DNA of 64,000 bases from the NCBI GenBank assembly GCA_015075585.1, contig JABTUB010000002.1:924523-988522 (forward strand), given 5' to 3'. This DNA comes from Chloracidobacterium sp. (GTDB lineage Bacteria > Acidobacteriota > Blastocatellia > Pyrinomonadales > Pyrinomonadaceae). This document shows, one piece after another, positions 36,675-46,784 of the stretch; within the stretch, counting starts at the first letter, position 1; the number at the start of each line of letters is the position of its first letter. The position numbers and the translations under genes are program-made. Under the pieces are notes generated by a model. The model was not told the DNA's origin and did not search any database. It saw only the letters and a list, made by a program, of their open reading frames with translations.

Positions 36675-39071
36675 TTAATTCGCCGCTTTCTGGCCAACCT
36701 TTGCCTTATCCTTTGACGGTGCAGGGCGGAATGCGAGTTTGCCCTCCTGAACAAATACCTCGATCACGCCGGACAACGCAACGCTTCCCTGAAGCAGGCT
36801 GTCGGAAAGATCATCCTCGATGTACCGCTGCAAGGCACGCTTTAGCGGCCGTGCCCCGTATTTGCGGTCGGAGCACGTCTTTTCAACAAGCCATTCGTTA
36901 GCCTCACGCTTGAGCCGAAGCTCGATGCCGCGGCCGTCGAGGATAGTATTCAGCCGTTTTACCTGCAGGTCGATGATCTGATACATATCCTCATCATTCA
37001 GCTCATCGAACATCACGAGTTCATCGAGCCGGTTGATGAATTCGGGTGCGAACGTCTGGCGAACGCTTGCCATTACCTGTTCCTCGCGTTTTTCACGCGT
37101 GGCTGCCGCATTTGCCGCAAAGCCGACCGAGCCTGATTTTTGTATGATGCGCGCGCCGATGTTCGAGGTCATTATGAAGATCGCATTTTTGCAATCGACC
37201 GTTTGCCCGGACGAATCGGTAAGCGTTCCGTCCTCAAAGATCTGGAGCATTATGTTGTAAACATCGGGGTGCGCCTTTTCGATCTCGTCAAAAAGTACGA
37301 CGGCATAGGGCGAGCGCCGAAGCTTCTCGGTCAACTGGCCGCCGTCCTCATGGCCGACATATCCCGGAGGCGAACCGATGAACTTTGCTACCGCATGTTT
37401 TTCCATGAACTCGCTCATATCAAAACGGATGAGCGAGCGTTCCGACCCGAAAAGGTATTCGGCGATCGAGCGGGCGACCTCGGTCTTGCCGACGCCTGTC
37501 GGGCCGAGAAAAAGGAATGAGCCGACCGGCCTGTCGGGATTCTTCAGCCCTGCACGCGAACGCCTGATGGCCCTTGCGAGTGCCGAAATGGCAGGCCGCT
37601 GCGAGACGATGCGTTCACGCAAAGCGGCTTCGATATTGAGCAGCTTCTTGGCGTCATCTTCTTTGACAGAGGTTACGGGAATGCCGGTCCAGCGTGAAAT
37701 GATCTCGTTCACGTCATCATCTGTAACTTCGACCGCAAAGAATGAGTTCTCGAGCGAACGCAGCTCGTATGAGATGAGCTGGTCTTCATTTGCCGAAACG
37801 CGCTTCCAATTTTCGACGGTTTCTTTCCACGAAGGTTCGCCGCGGTTCTCTTGCTGATAACGCAGCTTTGCACGCGCGCCGGCCTGATCGAGTACATCAA
37901 TTGCCTTGTCGGGAAGGAATCGGTCGGAGATATAGCGGTTCGATTGTTTGACGGCGGCGGCAAGGGCAGGCTTTGTGTACCTTACCTGATGGAACGCCTC
38001 GTAGCGTTCGACGATGCCCTCGACGATGCGCCGGGCTTCATCCTCAGACGGCGGCTCGACCTTGATGCCTTGAAAACGGCGTTCTAGAGCACGATCCTTT
38101 GCGATAGATCGGCGGTATTCCGCGGGCGTTGTCGCACCGATGCACTGCATCTCGCCGCGTGAGAGCGCAGGCTTCAGGATATTGGCGGCGTCGAGCGTAC
38201 CTTCTGCCGATCCGGCACCGACAAGGGTGTGAAGCTCATCAATAAAGATTATCAGATCATCATCCTTTTGAAGCTCTGCCATGATCTTTTTCAGGCGCTC
38301 TTCAAATTGGCCGCGATACTTTGTACCCGCAACTATCAGCGAAAGATCTAGGGCAAGGATGCGTTTATTTTCAAGGAACGTCGGCACCTCTTTGTGGACG
38401 ATGCGCTGGGCAAGCCCTTCGATTATTGCGGTCTTGCCGACGCCCGCTTCACCGATAAGCACGGGATTGTTCTTTGTCCGGCGACAAAGTATCTCGACAA
38501 GACGCTCGATCTCTTCCTCGCGGCCGATGAGCGGGTCGAGGCGGCCGTCCGCCGCATCACTCGTAAGGTCGCGTGTGAATTCAGAAAGAGCAGGGCTTCG
38601 CTGCGGATCGGCAGCCGCCGGAAAAAGGCCGGGAATGGCGGCCCGGCGGGTCAATTCGTCGCGTACGTCGTGCGGCCGCAGCCCGTAACTGAATAGTATC
38701 TCTGCTGCAAGCGAACGCTCCTCGCGCAGCAGCCCGAGCAGAAGGTGTTCAGGCCCGATATGGCGGTCTTTCAGTTGGCGGCTTTCTTCATTTGCGTAGA
38801 ACAGCACGCGTTTTGTCAGTGGCGAAAGATGGAGTTCGGTCGATTGAGCGATACGCTCGCGAAGGACAATGCGTTGTTCAATGTCGCGGCGGATCGTCTC
38901 GACCGAGACGGTCGGGCTGAACGGGAAGAAGCGTGAGGTCAGATTCTTATCCTCGCGTAAAAGGCCGAGAAGCAGGTGCTCGGGGGCAATTACCTGCGAG
39001 CCGTATTGAAGCGCCTCATACCGTGCGAAGAAAATGACCCTGCGTGACCGTTCAGTATAACGTTCGAACAT
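36675..39071 (-). CDS. clpC: ATP-dependent Clp protease ATP-binding subunit ClpC
   Basis: 798 residues from the ATG at 39071, starting [17 protein letters not shown], the typical ClpC N-terminus. Two ClpN repeats (~1-145) precede two AAA modules: first Walker A GEAGVGKT and Walker [12 protein letters not shown]; second Walker A GPTGVGKT and [12 protein letters not shown] shorter middle domain separates them. It unfolds substrates for ClpP in stress and quality control; no clpP is in this window. The C-terminus lacks any extra domain. The small protein gene follows after one base. Confidence 0.95.
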   Translation of the reverse strand: MFERYTERSRRVIFFARYEALQYGSQVIAPEHLLLGLLREDKNLTSRFFPFSPTVSVETIRRDIEQRIVLRERIAQSTELHLSPLTKRVLFYANEESRQLKDRHIGPEHLLLGLLREERSLAAEILFSYGLRPHDVRDELTRRAAIPGLFPAAADPQRSPALSEFTRDLTSDAADGRLDPLIGREEEIERLVEILCRRTKNNPVLIGEAGVGKTAIIEGLAQRIVHKEVPTFLENKRILALDLSLIVAGTKYRGQFEERLKKIMAELQKDDDLIIFIDELHTLVGAGSAEGTLDAANILKPALSRGEMQCIGATTPAEYRRSIAKDRALERRFQGIKVEPPSEDEARRIVEGIVERYEAFHQVRYTKPALAAAVKQSNRYISDRFLPDKAIDVLDQAGARAKLRYQQENRGEPSWKETVENWKRVSANEDQLISYELRSLENSFFAVEVTDDDVNEIISRWTGIPVTSVKEDDAKKLLNIEAALRERIVSQRPAISALARAIRRSRAGLKNPDRPVGSFLFLGPTGVGKTEVARSIAEYLFGSERSLIRFDMSEFMEKHAVAKFIGSPPGYVGHEDGGQLTEKLRRSPYAVVLFDEIEKAHPDVYNIMLQIFEDGTLTDSSGQTVDCKNAIFIMTSNIGARIIQKSGSVGFAANAAATREKREEQVMASVRQTFAPEFINRLDELVMFDELNDEDMYQIIDLQVKRLNTILDGRGIELRLKREANEWLVEKTCSDRKYGARPLKRALQRYIEDDLSDSLLQGSVALSGVIEVFVQEGKLAFRPAPSKDKAKVGQKAAN

Positions 39072-39244
39072 AAGATACAGATGCTGCCGCTTCCTAAAAG
39101 CAAGAGTAAACCACTTACCCTTGTGAAAGAAAAGCCGGCACGTACTCAAAACAGATCTAAAATTGATGCTACTCGCGCTCTCTGCTAATAAAAGCGCAAA
39201 GGACGCGATGCTCCAGAACTAGACCCGCAAAAGATGCATCTTTT

Positions 39245-39766
39245 TCAATGCGTACGCGAAGATCGTTCTTCGATCTCGACGATCGTGTCCGAACTGACCT
39301 CTCGTACTATCGCCTCATTCTTTTTCGTGACCGCACTGATGATCTTACCGGCCGATGCAAGCTCGACCTCTGAGGTCAGCACGCGGGCGATACGCTTTGG
39401 CAGGAACTTCGGGGCGATCGATGCAATGGAGTCGGCAAGCGCGACAATATCGCCGCCGCCCGACCAATGCCGGCGGACGACCGACTCGTCCGAGCGGTTG
39501 ACAAGCCGCAAAATAACGAGAGCGACCACATAAAGATCATCGGCCTGGCCGATAAAGGGGAAAACATCGGGGATGAGGTCGAGCGGAGAAATTACATAGA
39601 CAATGGCTGCGGCAAACAAGGCCTTCTCGGCTGCCGGCACACGCGCATCCTTCAAAAGACGCCCGAGCAGGAGCACCATATTCGGCAGGAACATCAAGAA
39701 GCCCTTAAGCCGATCTTTCGCCTGCGTCCTTTCCTTTCGCTGTAATTTTGTCTTTCGTTTCTTCAT
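39245..39766 (-). CDS. DUF1232 (YkvA-like) membrane protein
   Basis: 173 residues. The strongly basic N-terminus leads to a DUF1232 domain at ~35-85, with the signature YVISPLDLIPDVFPFIGQ and then ADDLYVVALVI. The function of this family is unknown; it is usually a membrane-associated protein with one or two helices. The C-terminal ~70 residues are specific to this protein. It has no overlap with neighbours and is separated from clpC by 173 bases of apparently noncoding DNA. Confidence 0.85.
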   Translation of the reverse strand: MKKRKTKLQRKERTQAKDRLKGFLMFLPNMVLLLGRLLKDARVPAAEKALFAAAIVYVISPLDLIPDVFPFIGQADDLYVVALVILRLVNRSDESVVRRHWSGGGDIVALADSIASIAPKFLPKRIARVLTSEVELASAGKIISAVTKKNEAIVREVSSDTIVEIEERSSRTH

Positions 39767-39860
39767 TTCGCCCGCCGTATCCTCAAAGTGTATTTAACGA
39801 CTGCCGTTTGAGCAAGTTTCAGCCATTCGCGTTGTATGTTAAATTCAAAGGCGGTTACCT

Positions 39861-40874
39861 ATGATCCTGCAACAGATCAGACGCCGCGCGGCCGGCGACA
39901 TTCAACATATAGTGCTCCCCGAAGGCGAGGACATTCGCACCATCGAGGCGGCGGCGATCTGCTCGCGCGACCGGATCGCGAAGATCACCGTGATCGGCAA
40001 TGAAGAGAAAGTGCGCGCCCTTGCTCAAGAGGCGTCGGCAACCCTCAACGGCGTCAATATCATCGATCATCGCAGCTCGCCGGACATCGGCAGGTTTGCA
40101 ACGCTCTATCATCATCTTCGCCGAGCAAAGGGCACGACGCTCGAAGAGGCCGAGCAGGCCGTAAAGGACGCGCTCTATTTCGGTAACTTGCTTGTGCGTG
40201 AAGGCCGTGCCGACGGTTCGGTTGCCGGTGCGACCAACACTACGGCACACACGGTCGCGGCAGCGCTGCGCTGTATCGGCGTACAGGCGGGCTTCAAGAT
40301 CGTCTCGTCTTTCTTCTTAATGGTCGTTCCCGATGCGAAATTCGGCGAAAAGGGAGCAATGATCTATGCCGATTGCGGCGTGGTCATCGATCCGGATGTG
40401 AGCGAACTTGCCGAGATCGCTATCGCCTCGGCAGGCTCATGCCGCGCATTGCTCGAAGCCGAACCGCGTGTTGCGATGCTCTCATTCTCGACCAAGGGCA
40501 GCGCCAAGCATAAGCTGATCGACAAGGTCGTCGATGCTACAAAACATGTAATAGCCCGAATGCCGGAGATGCTTATAGACGGCGAACTTCAGGCTGATGC
40601 GGCTCTTGTAAAGAGCGTCGCCGACTCGAAGGCGGCCGGTTCGCCGGTCGCGGGGCGTGCCAACGTGCTTATCTTTCCCGACCTTAACGCCGGAAACATC
40701 GCGTATAAGCTGACGGAACGCCTCACGGGCGGAACCGCGATCGGCCCGATCCTGCAAGGGCTGGATCGTCCGTGCAACGATCTTTCACGCGGCTGCAAGG
40801 CTGAGGACATCGTCGATGCCGTTGCGATCACGGCGGTGCAGTCGCAGGCGCGCAAAGCCGAGCAAGGCAAGTGA
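39861..40874 (+). CDS. pta: Phosphate acetyltransferase
   Basis: 337 residues, corresponding to the catalytic PTA_PTB domain alone. It interconverts acetyl-CoA and acetyl phosphate. Recognisable stretches are [13 protein letters not shown] near the start, [20 protein letters not shown] in the middle, [10 protein letters not shown], and [15 protein letters not shown] with [17 protein letters not shown] near the end. The acetate kinase gene is not next to it. An extended -10-like TGTTAAATT lies ~20 bases ahead of the start. It converges with the LpxL-like gene with no gap. Confidence 0.94.
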   Translation: MILQQIRRRAAGDIQHIVLPEGEDIRTIEAAAICSRDRIAKITVIGNEEKVRALAQEASATLNGVNIIDHRSSPDIGRFATLYHHLRRAKGTTLEEAEQAVKDALYFGNLLVREGRADGSVAGATNTTAHTVAAALRCIGVQAGFKIVSSFFLMVVPDAKFGEKGAMIYADCGVVIDPDVSELAEIAIASAGSCRALLEAEPRVAMLSFSTKGSAKHKLIDKVVDATKHVIARMPEMLIDGELQADAALVKSVADSKAAGSPVAGRANVLIFPDLNAGNIAYKLTERLTGGTAIGPILQGLDRPCNDLSRGCKAEDIVDAVAITAVQSQARKAEQGK

Positions 40875-41783
40875 TCAGTAAAGTTCGGGTTCGCCGGGCG
40901 GCCTGGTCTTCCAACGGCGATGCGTCCAAAGATATCGGTCAGGATAGGTACGTATCAATTTCTCAAGCTCAAGGTTGTAGGCGGCAGTTGTCTCGATGAT
41001 ATCCTGCTTATGGTCGCCGGTGCGGATCGGCTCGATCGGTTTGCCGGCCGCCACGCGATATTTTGCGGTCTTGCGATCCCAAACACACCAAACAGGCAGG
41101 ATCACCGCGTTGCTGCGCAGCGCGAGCGTCGCCGTGCCGGTGGGCGTACACGCCGGTATCCCGAAGAACGGTACGAAAACGCCGCGTTCTAATGAGGAAT
41201 TGACATCCGGCAGCATTGCAACGGCGCCGTTGTCGGAAAGCAGTTTTGGCACGATCCTTCCGATATTGCGTTTTGTAACGACCTTGTGGCCGCACCATTC
41301 ACGACCTTCCGTCAAGTAACGGTCGATCAGGGGATTATCCATTTCGCGGGCAACGAGCGCCATCGGCCGACGTGTCGAGTAATACAACGCGATCACCATT
41401 AGGTCGGGACTGCCCAAGTGCGGACTTATCACAATGGTACCGCGTGACGGGTTGAGCAATATCGACGGGTCTGTATCGACATATTTCCCGATATTGGCCG
41501 CAGTCATAGACCGTACTTTCGCAAGCACGCTGAACATACGGCCGAACGTGCGAAATGTGCCGTGTATCACGCGTTCACGCTCGGCCGCACTCATTTCCGG
41601 AAATGCTATCTCAAGGTTGCGGATCCCGCGGCTCCGCTGCTTTTTCAGGAGGCGATAGGCGAGGCTGCCGAGAGCGACACCGGCGGCATGCGCCGCGCGA
41701 CGCGGCAAAATGGCGATGCCGCCGAATACCACCCGAAGGGCGAGGTATTCTGCAATGATCTGGAACTTCGATTTCTTTGCCAT
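40875..41783 (-). CDS. LpxL/HtrB-type lipid A acyltransferase
   Basis: 302 residues, with a membrane-anchoring N-terminal helix (ALRVVFGGIAILP) and the HX4D acyltransferase motif in ISPHLGSPDLM. Further family features are the RNLEIAFPEMS segment and the C-terminal PDRYLWTHRRWKTRP, close to the conserved WxHRRWK ending. It adds a secondary acyl chain to lipid A at the inner membrane. The HX4D motif is HLGSPD rather than the usual HFGNWE, so the acceptor or donor may differ. It is convergent with pta. Confidence 0.9.
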   Translation of the reverse strand: MAKKSKFQIIAEYLALRVVFGGIAILPRRAAHAAGVALGSLAYRLLKKQRSRGIRNLEIAFPEMSAAERERVIHGTFRTFGRMFSVLAKVRSMTAANIGKYVDTDPSILLNPSRGTIVISPHLGSPDLMVIALYYSTRRPMALVAREMDNPLIDRYLTEGREWCGHKVVTKRNIGRIVPKLLSDNGAVAMLPDVNSSLERGVFVPFFGIPACTPTGTATLALRSNAVILPVWCVWDRKTAKYRVAAGKPIEPIRTGDHKQDIIETTAAYNLELEKLIRTYPDRYLWTHRRWKTRPPGEPELY

Positions 41784-41965
41784 TTAAGCGGTTTCAAAGC
41801 ACGGACAGCCCGGCGGCTTCCTATAAAAATTCTACTAATACTCGGCTTTGCAGCCAAACGCCTGCCGCCGCGGCGAAGTGTTACAAAAGTCTTACAATCA
41901 CGCGGCTCTTTAGCTGTTAGTCTTTACTTATGCGGTACTTACCGGCCCACGCCGCCATAATGTAA

Positions 41966-42832
41966 ATGAAAGAAAATATAATTGAATTTGAAAAGCCGTC
42001 AGACAAACGGAACTGGGATACGATCATCTTTGTGGCTCTGTTCCACATTCTCGCGCTCGTAAGCCTGACGATGTTGAATTGGGCATCAGTGGCCGCGGTC
42101 CTCATTACATGGTGGATATCGGGCAGTTGGGGCATCGGCATCGGCTATCATCGGCTGCTTACGCATCGCGGCTTTGTTACGTCGAAATGGCTGACTCGCG
42201 TCCTTGCGACCTGCGGGGCATTGGCATTGCAGTCAGGGCCTATATCGTGGGTTACGACGCACCGCCTGCATCACGCATTCACGGATACTGACCGTGATCC
42301 GCACAGCCCGCGAAAAGGCGCATATTGGGCACACATGGGCTGGATCTTTCGCGGAACCGGACAGGCACACCCGAAAGCGGTCGAAGAGAAATATTCGCCC
42401 GACCTTCTTCGTGACCCTTATCTCGTCTGGATCGAGAAATACTTCTATCTGCCGACCGTCGTCGCAGCTGTTGCCGCCCATTTCATCGGCGGCATACCGA
42501 TGGTGCTTGCCGCGGTCTTTCTGCGGACGGTGATCGGCTGGCACTGCACATGGATGGTCAATTCCGTTACACACATCTTTGGCAGCCGCCGCTTTGAGAC
42601 GGACGAAGACTCACGCAACAACGCTCTCGTTGCGGCACTTACGTTCGGCGAAGGCTGGCATAACAATCACCACGCGCATCCGCGTTCGGCAAAGCACGGC
42701 CTTGTCGCACGCGAGATCGACGTTAATTGGATCCAGATACGGCTGCTCGAAAAGCTAGGCCTTGTAAGCGATGTTTACGCTCTCGACCTCAATACCGAGA
42801 AAGCGCGGCGTACGATGAAAAAAGCGGCGTAA
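41966..42832 (+). CDS. Fatty acid (acyl-CoA/acyl-lipid) delta-9 desaturase
   Basis: 288 residues with several membrane helices and the three His boxes of di-iron desaturases: HRLLTH (HX4H), HRLHHAF (HXXHH) and HNNHHAHP (HXXHH). It introduces a cis double bond into saturated acyl chains, using O2 and electrons from a redox partner not found nearby. This requires oxygen and fits an aerobic organism that adjusts membrane fluidity. A strong terminator follows the gene. Confidence 0.93.
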   Translation: MKENIIEFEKPSDKRNWDTIIFVALFHILALVSLTMLNWASVAAVLITWWISGSWGIGIGYHRLLTHRGFVTSKWLTRVLATCGALALQSGPISWVTTHRLHHAFTDTDRDPHSPRKGAYWAHMGWIFRGTGQAHPKAVEEKYSPDLLRDPYLVWIEKYFYLPTVVAAVAAHFIGGIPMVLAAVFLRTVIGWHCTWMVNSVTHIFGSRRFETDEDSRNNALVAALTFGEGWHNNHHAHPRSAKHGLVAREIDVNWIQIRLLEKLGLVSDVYALDLNTEKARRTMKKAA

Positions 42833-42855
42833 TTTACCCGCACTTTATCGGATAT

Positions 42856-42902
42856 AGGCAAGAAAGGGCCGCACATTCGGGTGCGGCTCTTTGCCTTTTT
42901 TC
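42856..42902 (+). terminator. Rho-independent terminator after the desaturase
   Basis: AGGCAA and TTGCCT form the outer stem, GCCGCAC and GTGCGGC the inner stem, and a TTTTTTT run follows. It lies 24 bases after the desaturase stop and ahead of the sensor kinase. Confidence 0.85.
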
Positions 42903-42926
42903 TGTCGTATCCATACCTTTGGAGTA

Positions 42927-43808
42927 ATGCGGCGGCGCAAAGCAGCTATATTCTTTCTCGCACTCGGCATCAGCCTTTCGGCTGTGGCCGTGGCGCTCAA
43001 CATCGGCTGGATACTGCTGAATCTGCGTGAGCTTGCGATACTGATCGTCGGGGTTGTCCTGTTCGCATTGGTGATCACGGGCCTCATCCTGAACACCATC
43101 TTTCTGGTACGCGAGATCCGCCGCAATGAGCAGCACGATGCGTTTCTCAATGCCGTTACTCACGAGCTGAAGACGCCTATCGCCTCGATAAAGCTGTATC
43201 TTGAAACGCTGAAACGGCGCGACCTTGATGAGGCAAAGCGCCAAGAGTTCTACGGCATCATGCTTGCCGACAACGAACGCCTGCTCAGCACTGTCGAACA
43301 GATCTTGCAGGCGAGCCGTACTCGTGAGAAGGGCAGGCCGATGAATCTCGCCGAGGTCGATCTCGGTGATCTGCTGAGTGAGACCGTCGAGATCGTGCAA
43401 AAGCGGCATCATCTTGCGTCTGATGTCTTTCGGCTGTCGCTTCCGAATGAGAAGGTCAAAGTGCTGTCCGACAGGGCCGAGATGCAGACCGTTTTTGCCA
43501 ACTTGCTTGACAATGCGGTTAAGTATTCGCCCGATGTTCCGCGGGTCTCGGTTAAACTGCGTGCCGCGGGTAAGAATGCCGAGGTCTATGTGCGCGATAA
43601 CGGCGTCGGTGTCGCACGCGGCGAGCAGCGGCGGATATTCAAGCGTTTCTACCGTGTGCCCGGCGCTTCCACCGCGAATGTGAAAGGAACCGGTCTCGGG
43701 CTTGCGATCGTAAGGGCGATCGTCGAAAAGCACGGCGGCCGCGTTTCGGCGCAAAGCAAAGGCGAAGGCCGCGGAACGACGGTGCTGGTAAGCTTCCCGC
43801 AGATATGA
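42927..43808 (+). CDS. Sensor histidine kinase
   Basis: 293 residues from the ATG at 42927, which has GGAG four bases upstream. Two N-terminal membrane helices (~8-30 and ~36-60) lie directly ahead of the kinase core, with no room for a large external sensor domain. The H-box is THELKTPIASIK, the N-box LLDNAVKYSP, and G boxes RDNGVGVA and KGTGLGLAIVRAI. It autophosphorylates and passes the phosphate to the response regulator, which overlaps by four bases (ATGA). The signal is probably sensed in the membrane itself; the regulon is unknown. Confidence 0.93.
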   Translation: MRRRKAAIFFLALGISLSAVAVALNIGWILLNLRELAILIVGVVLFALVITGLILNTIFLVREIRRNEQHDAFLNAVTHELKTPIASIKLYLETLKRRDLDEAKRQEFYGIMLADNERLLSTVEQILQASRTREKGRPMNLAEVDLGDLLSETVEIVQKRHHLASDVFRLSLPNEKVKVLSDRAEMQTVFANLLDNAVKYSPDVPRVSVKLRAAGKNAEVYVRDNGVGVARGEQRRIFKRFYRVPGASTANVKGTGLGLAIVRAIVEKHGGRVSAQSKGEGRGTTVLVSFPQI

Positions 43809-44515
43809 AGATACTTGTAGTTGAAGATGAGGCATCCATAGCGAACGGCCTGAAGTTCAATCTCGACGCCGAGGGGTTTGACACCGCCGTTGCTCCGGAC
43901 GGCGAAACGGCACTCGACCTGCTCGCGACAGACGGTTTTACGGTCGTCGTTCTCGATGTAATGCTGCCGGGCATCGACGGCTTTACCGTCGCCCGCCAAA
44001 TGCGTGAACGCGGCGACTTTACGCCCGTACTTATGCTGACCGCATTGGGGCGGCCGGAAGACGTGATGAAGGGCTTTGATGCCGGAGCCGACGATCATCT
44101 TGAAAAGCCTTTTGATCTCGGCGTCCTGCTTGCCCGGATAAAGGCGCTTCTTCGGCGGCGCAAATGGCTGCGCGAAGAAGCAGCGGCTCCGGCCGACGTT
44201 ATCGAGGTGAACGGCCGCACGATCGACCTCGCAAAACTCGAATTGCGGCACGGTGAACGGCTCCATCGGCTGACGCTGATGGAAGCAAAACTTCTGAGAT
44301 ATCTGATAAAAAATGCAGGCACTCCGGTTTCGCGGAAGATGCTGCTCGAGGACGTGTGGCAGCTTCAGGAGAATACGGACACAAGGGCGATCGATAACTT
44401 TATCGTGCGGCTGCGCAAGTATATTGAGGATGATATGGAACGACCGGTTTTCGTCAGGACCGTCCGCGGTGTAGGGTATCGCTTTGACCTCACCGAGCAC
44501 GAAAGCGGTGATTGA
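43805..44515 (+). CDS. OmpR-family response regulator
   Basis: 236 residues. The receiver domain (~1-118) has the acidic pocket in VVEDEA and the phosphoacceptor aspartate in VVVLDVMLPG, with the conserved Lys in DHLEKPFDLG. A winged-helix DNA-binding domain of the OmpR/PhoB kind fills the C-terminus (DTRAIDNFIVRLRKYIE, VRTVRGVGYRF). It is the partner of the upstream kinase and is translationally coupled to it. A gap of 9 bases separates it from the convergent nuclease-like gene. Confidence 0.95.
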   Translation: MKILVVEDEASIANGLKFNLDAEGFDTAVAPDGETALDLLATDGFTVVVLDVMLPGIDGFTVARQMRERGDFTPVLMLTALGRPEDVMKGFDAGADDHLEKPFDLGVLLARIKALLRRRKWLREEAAAPADVIEVNGRTIDLAKLELRHGERLHRLTLMEAKLLRYLIKNAGTPVSRKMLLEDVWQLQENTDTRAIDNFIVRLRKYIEDDMERPVFVRTVRGVGYRFDLTEHESGD

Positions 44516-44524
44516 TCTGCCGGA

Positions 44525-45994
44525 TCATTGATCCGATGAATGGCGCCGGACGACCTTTATTCGGCGGCGCCAATCCTCATGAAGTTCAAAGCGCCATAGT
44601 TCGATCTCGGGCGAGAGCATTGCCGCAAACTTGTCGAGGCCCGCATAGAAGCTCCACGCCGGAGCGACGAGATATACCAACGCACTTTTATCAATGATCT
44701 CGCGGCCGTCGAACAGGTTCGCTTCGGCAAGGATGCCGTGCCGCCGCTGCAATTCGATGTGCCGCCAATAGCCTGCCGCTTGAAAGATCGCGTTGCGGTC
44801 GGGGTGTGCCTTGACCTCGACTATTACGAGGCGGCCGTCGCGCCGCAGTGCGAGCAGGTCGATCTTACGTCCGGCCGAGCGGAATTGGCCGTAGATGGGC
44901 GAAATGATAAGGTTCGCGTCAATGGCGGCAATATTTCGGCGAAGTATCGACTCAAGCCACGCTTCCGGTGCAGAACGATAAAGCGTGTGGCGTTGGTTCC
45001 GGCTCGCGGCTGCACGGTAGGCGTCAAGGTCGGCAAGCACGGATGACAGACGCTTCTGCGTATCATCGCCGAGCAGATGCTGCTGCCTGCCGGTGCCGAA
45101 CCAAACCTTTTCGCGGCCCATCAGGGTGCGGATGCGCACGAAAGGCAGTCCGTTGAAACGCAGCGTTTCGCCGTGCTTACCGTTCACAATGTCGATCTTT
45201 CCGTCCGCTCTTTCGATCAGCCGCCGCGCAGTTTGGCTCCGCTCACACACCGGCGGCAGCGTGAGTTTGCGCGGCTTTTCACGCCAAAGCCCGCTGATGC
45301 GGCGCTCGGCCAATATATCAAGCCTCGGCTCGCCTGCCGCGCGGTCGATCATAATGATATGAACCTTTGAACGCCATTTTGCCGAAAGCAGTGCGTGAAG
45401 TTTCTGAAGCTCGCGAGCGCGGCGGCGTTCGCTGACAATGCCGATAGAGAGTACCGGGCGTTTGCGCCGCAGTTCGAGCGTTTCGAGCCATGCGGCCGCG
45501 GATGCGAGCAAGCTTTCGGCCGACAGTTTTGCCGTTACGTCGGCGATAGCGGCGGCCGCTGTGTTCGGCGGCAAAGTGTATTCGATCTGTGCGATGCGGC
45601 CGTTATCGACGTTGAGGGCAACGCGGCCCAGCCTTGCTCCGGCAAAGCTCAACTCGACCAATGCGGCGATCTCATTCGCCTTGTTCAGGCGGGCCGCTTC
45701 GATCGCGGCTGTCAGTTCGGCAGCGGGCGTTCGCGGTACAAAACGGAGCGTTTCCTTTGTTTTGCCGAAGCCGGCCGCAGCCTCGATAAAGATCTCGTCG
45801 CCGCTGATGCCGCCGCCCGTAACGCGCCGCTGCTGCACACCTTTGTCATCGACAAAGCGAAGGATGAGTTTGCCCGCGTCCTCATCGACCGTTATCTCTT
45901 CGCAAAGCAGCGGAAAGGATGCAGCCGTGTCCCGAATAAGGAGCCACTCGCTGAATGTGCCGAGTTTTTCGGCGATCTCGCGGACGTTCACCAT
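44525..45994 (-). CDS. Protein with C-terminal PD-(D/E)XK nuclease-like domain, unknown role
   Basis: 489 residues from the ATG at 45994. The last ~150 residues contain a restriction-endonuclease-like core: GRKIDLLALRRDG followed by LVIVEVKAHPD, that is D...ExK, as in NucS/DUF91-like proteins. The N-terminal ~330 residues have no recognised family and read as an alpha/beta domain with many basic residues. A DNA-processing or repair role is plausible but not established. The start overlaps the SGNH hydrolase stop by 7 bases, so the pair is probably cotranslated. Confidence 0.78.
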   Translation of the reverse strand: MVNVREIAEKLGTFSEWLLIRDTAASFPLLCEEITVDEDAGKLILRFVDDKGVQQRRVTGGGISGDEIFIEAAAGFGKTKETLRFVPRTPAAELTAAIEAARLNKANEIAALVELSFAGARLGRVALNVDNGRIAQIEYTLPPNTAAAAIADVTAKLSAESLLASAAAWLETLELRRKRPVLSIGIVSERRRARELQKLHALLSAKWRSKVHIIMIDRAAGEPRLDILAERRISGLWREKPRKLTLPPVCERSQTARRLIERADGKIDIVNGKHGETLRFNGLPFVRIRTLMGREKVWFGTGRQQHLLGDDTQKRLSSVLADLDAYRAAASRNQRHTLYRSAPEAWLESILRRNIAAIDANLIISPIYGQFRSAGRKIDLLALRRDGRLVIVEVKAHPDRNAIFQAAGYWRHIELQRRHGILAEANLFDGREIIDKSALVYLVAPAWSFYAGLDKFAAMLSPEIELWRFELHEDWRRRIKVVRRHSSDQ

Positions 45995-46752
45995 GCTCCT
46001 TGTGCCCGGAACTCTTCTGTCATCGCCTCGGCCCATTCGGAATAGCCTCTTTCAGAAGGATGTATGCCGTCAGCGAAGAAGCCTTCGAGGTCGATGCCGA
46101 CAGGCTGCGGATAATAATGTACGCCGTCAAGTCCGGCGGCAAGCTCACGCATATTCTCGTCATGCATACGCGAGATGCGCCAGAGGATGCTCTTGACCGG
46201 TTCGGGCAGAACCGGCGAAAGGATGATCATCGGGCAGTTCGATATCAGCACCTTGGGGTGCGATGGCCGCCCGCGCATTATCTCGATCAGCTCAGCCATA
46301 TCGTGCCGCCATTTTCGCGGGCTTGAGAGCTTCATTACATCATTGCCGCCTATGCCCAGAAGCACATAATCGAAGCTGATGTCAGGCACTTGCGGTACGA
46401 GTTCGTCAATGGTGCGGCGTGCCGTTACACCGTTGAGGCCGATCACATGCCACTCGACAGCGCGGCGCGTCGATGCGGACATAAAATGAGCAAAGCGTCC
46501 GGCAAGCGCATGTTCGTGATCGCGTGCACCGAGGCCCGCGACCGTTGATTCGCCGATGACGAGCAGGCGTATTGTTTCGCCGCCGCTGCCTGCCATGCCG
46601 TGAGTTTCGCCGGCCGCATTCGGCAGCAGGCCCACTTTCCAGCGCGTGATCTGCCCTTGCACATAAAGCAGCGGGCCGAACGGCAGGATGGCCGCCGCAC
46701 CCGCGATGTAGCGGTGCTGAAGGCGGCGGACAAGTGGAGTTTCCGTGTTCAT
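45988..46752 (-). CDS. SGNH/GDSL-family hydrolase
   Basis: 254 residues from the ATG at 46752. Block I is LLVIGESTVAGLG (GES in place of GDS, with Ser as nucleophile), block III is GIGGNDVMKL and the catalytic Asp/His pair is in DGIHPSERGY. A hydrophobic stretch near the N-terminus (AGAAAILPFGPLLYV) may anchor it in the membrane. These enzymes hydrolyse esters or remove acyl groups from lipids or polysaccharides; the substrate is not evident. It is divergent from the lipoprotein gene at 46785. Confidence 0.88.
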   Translation of the reverse strand: MNTETPLVRRLQHRYIAGAAAILPFGPLLYVQGQITRWKVGLLPNAAGETHGMAGSGGETIRLLVIGESTVAGLGARDHEHALAGRFAHFMSASTRRAVEWHVIGLNGVTARRTIDELVPQVPDISFDYVLLGIGGNDVMKLSSPRKWRHDMAELIEIMRGRPSHPKVLISNCPMIILSPVLPEPVKSILWRISRMHDENMRELAAGLDGVHYYPQPVGIDLEGFFADGIHPSERGYSEWAEAMTEEFRAQGAW

Positions 46753-46784
46753 CTTCGTCGTATGATAAACTTCGTCCACAGGGG

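Noticed and set aside
39072..39244. Gene in the gap between clpC and the DUF1232 gene
   Set aside because: 173 bases without a supported frame or structured RNA.
42834..43835. 333-codon open frame opposite the sensor kinase
   Set aside because: The kinase shows all catalytic boxes and couples to its regulator; the opposite frame has a His/Gln/Arg-rich composition typical of antisense GC-rich DNA.
43649..44500. 283-codon open frame opposite the response regulator
   Set aside because: The response regulator is certain; the antisense frame is rich in Arg, His and Gln and has no family.
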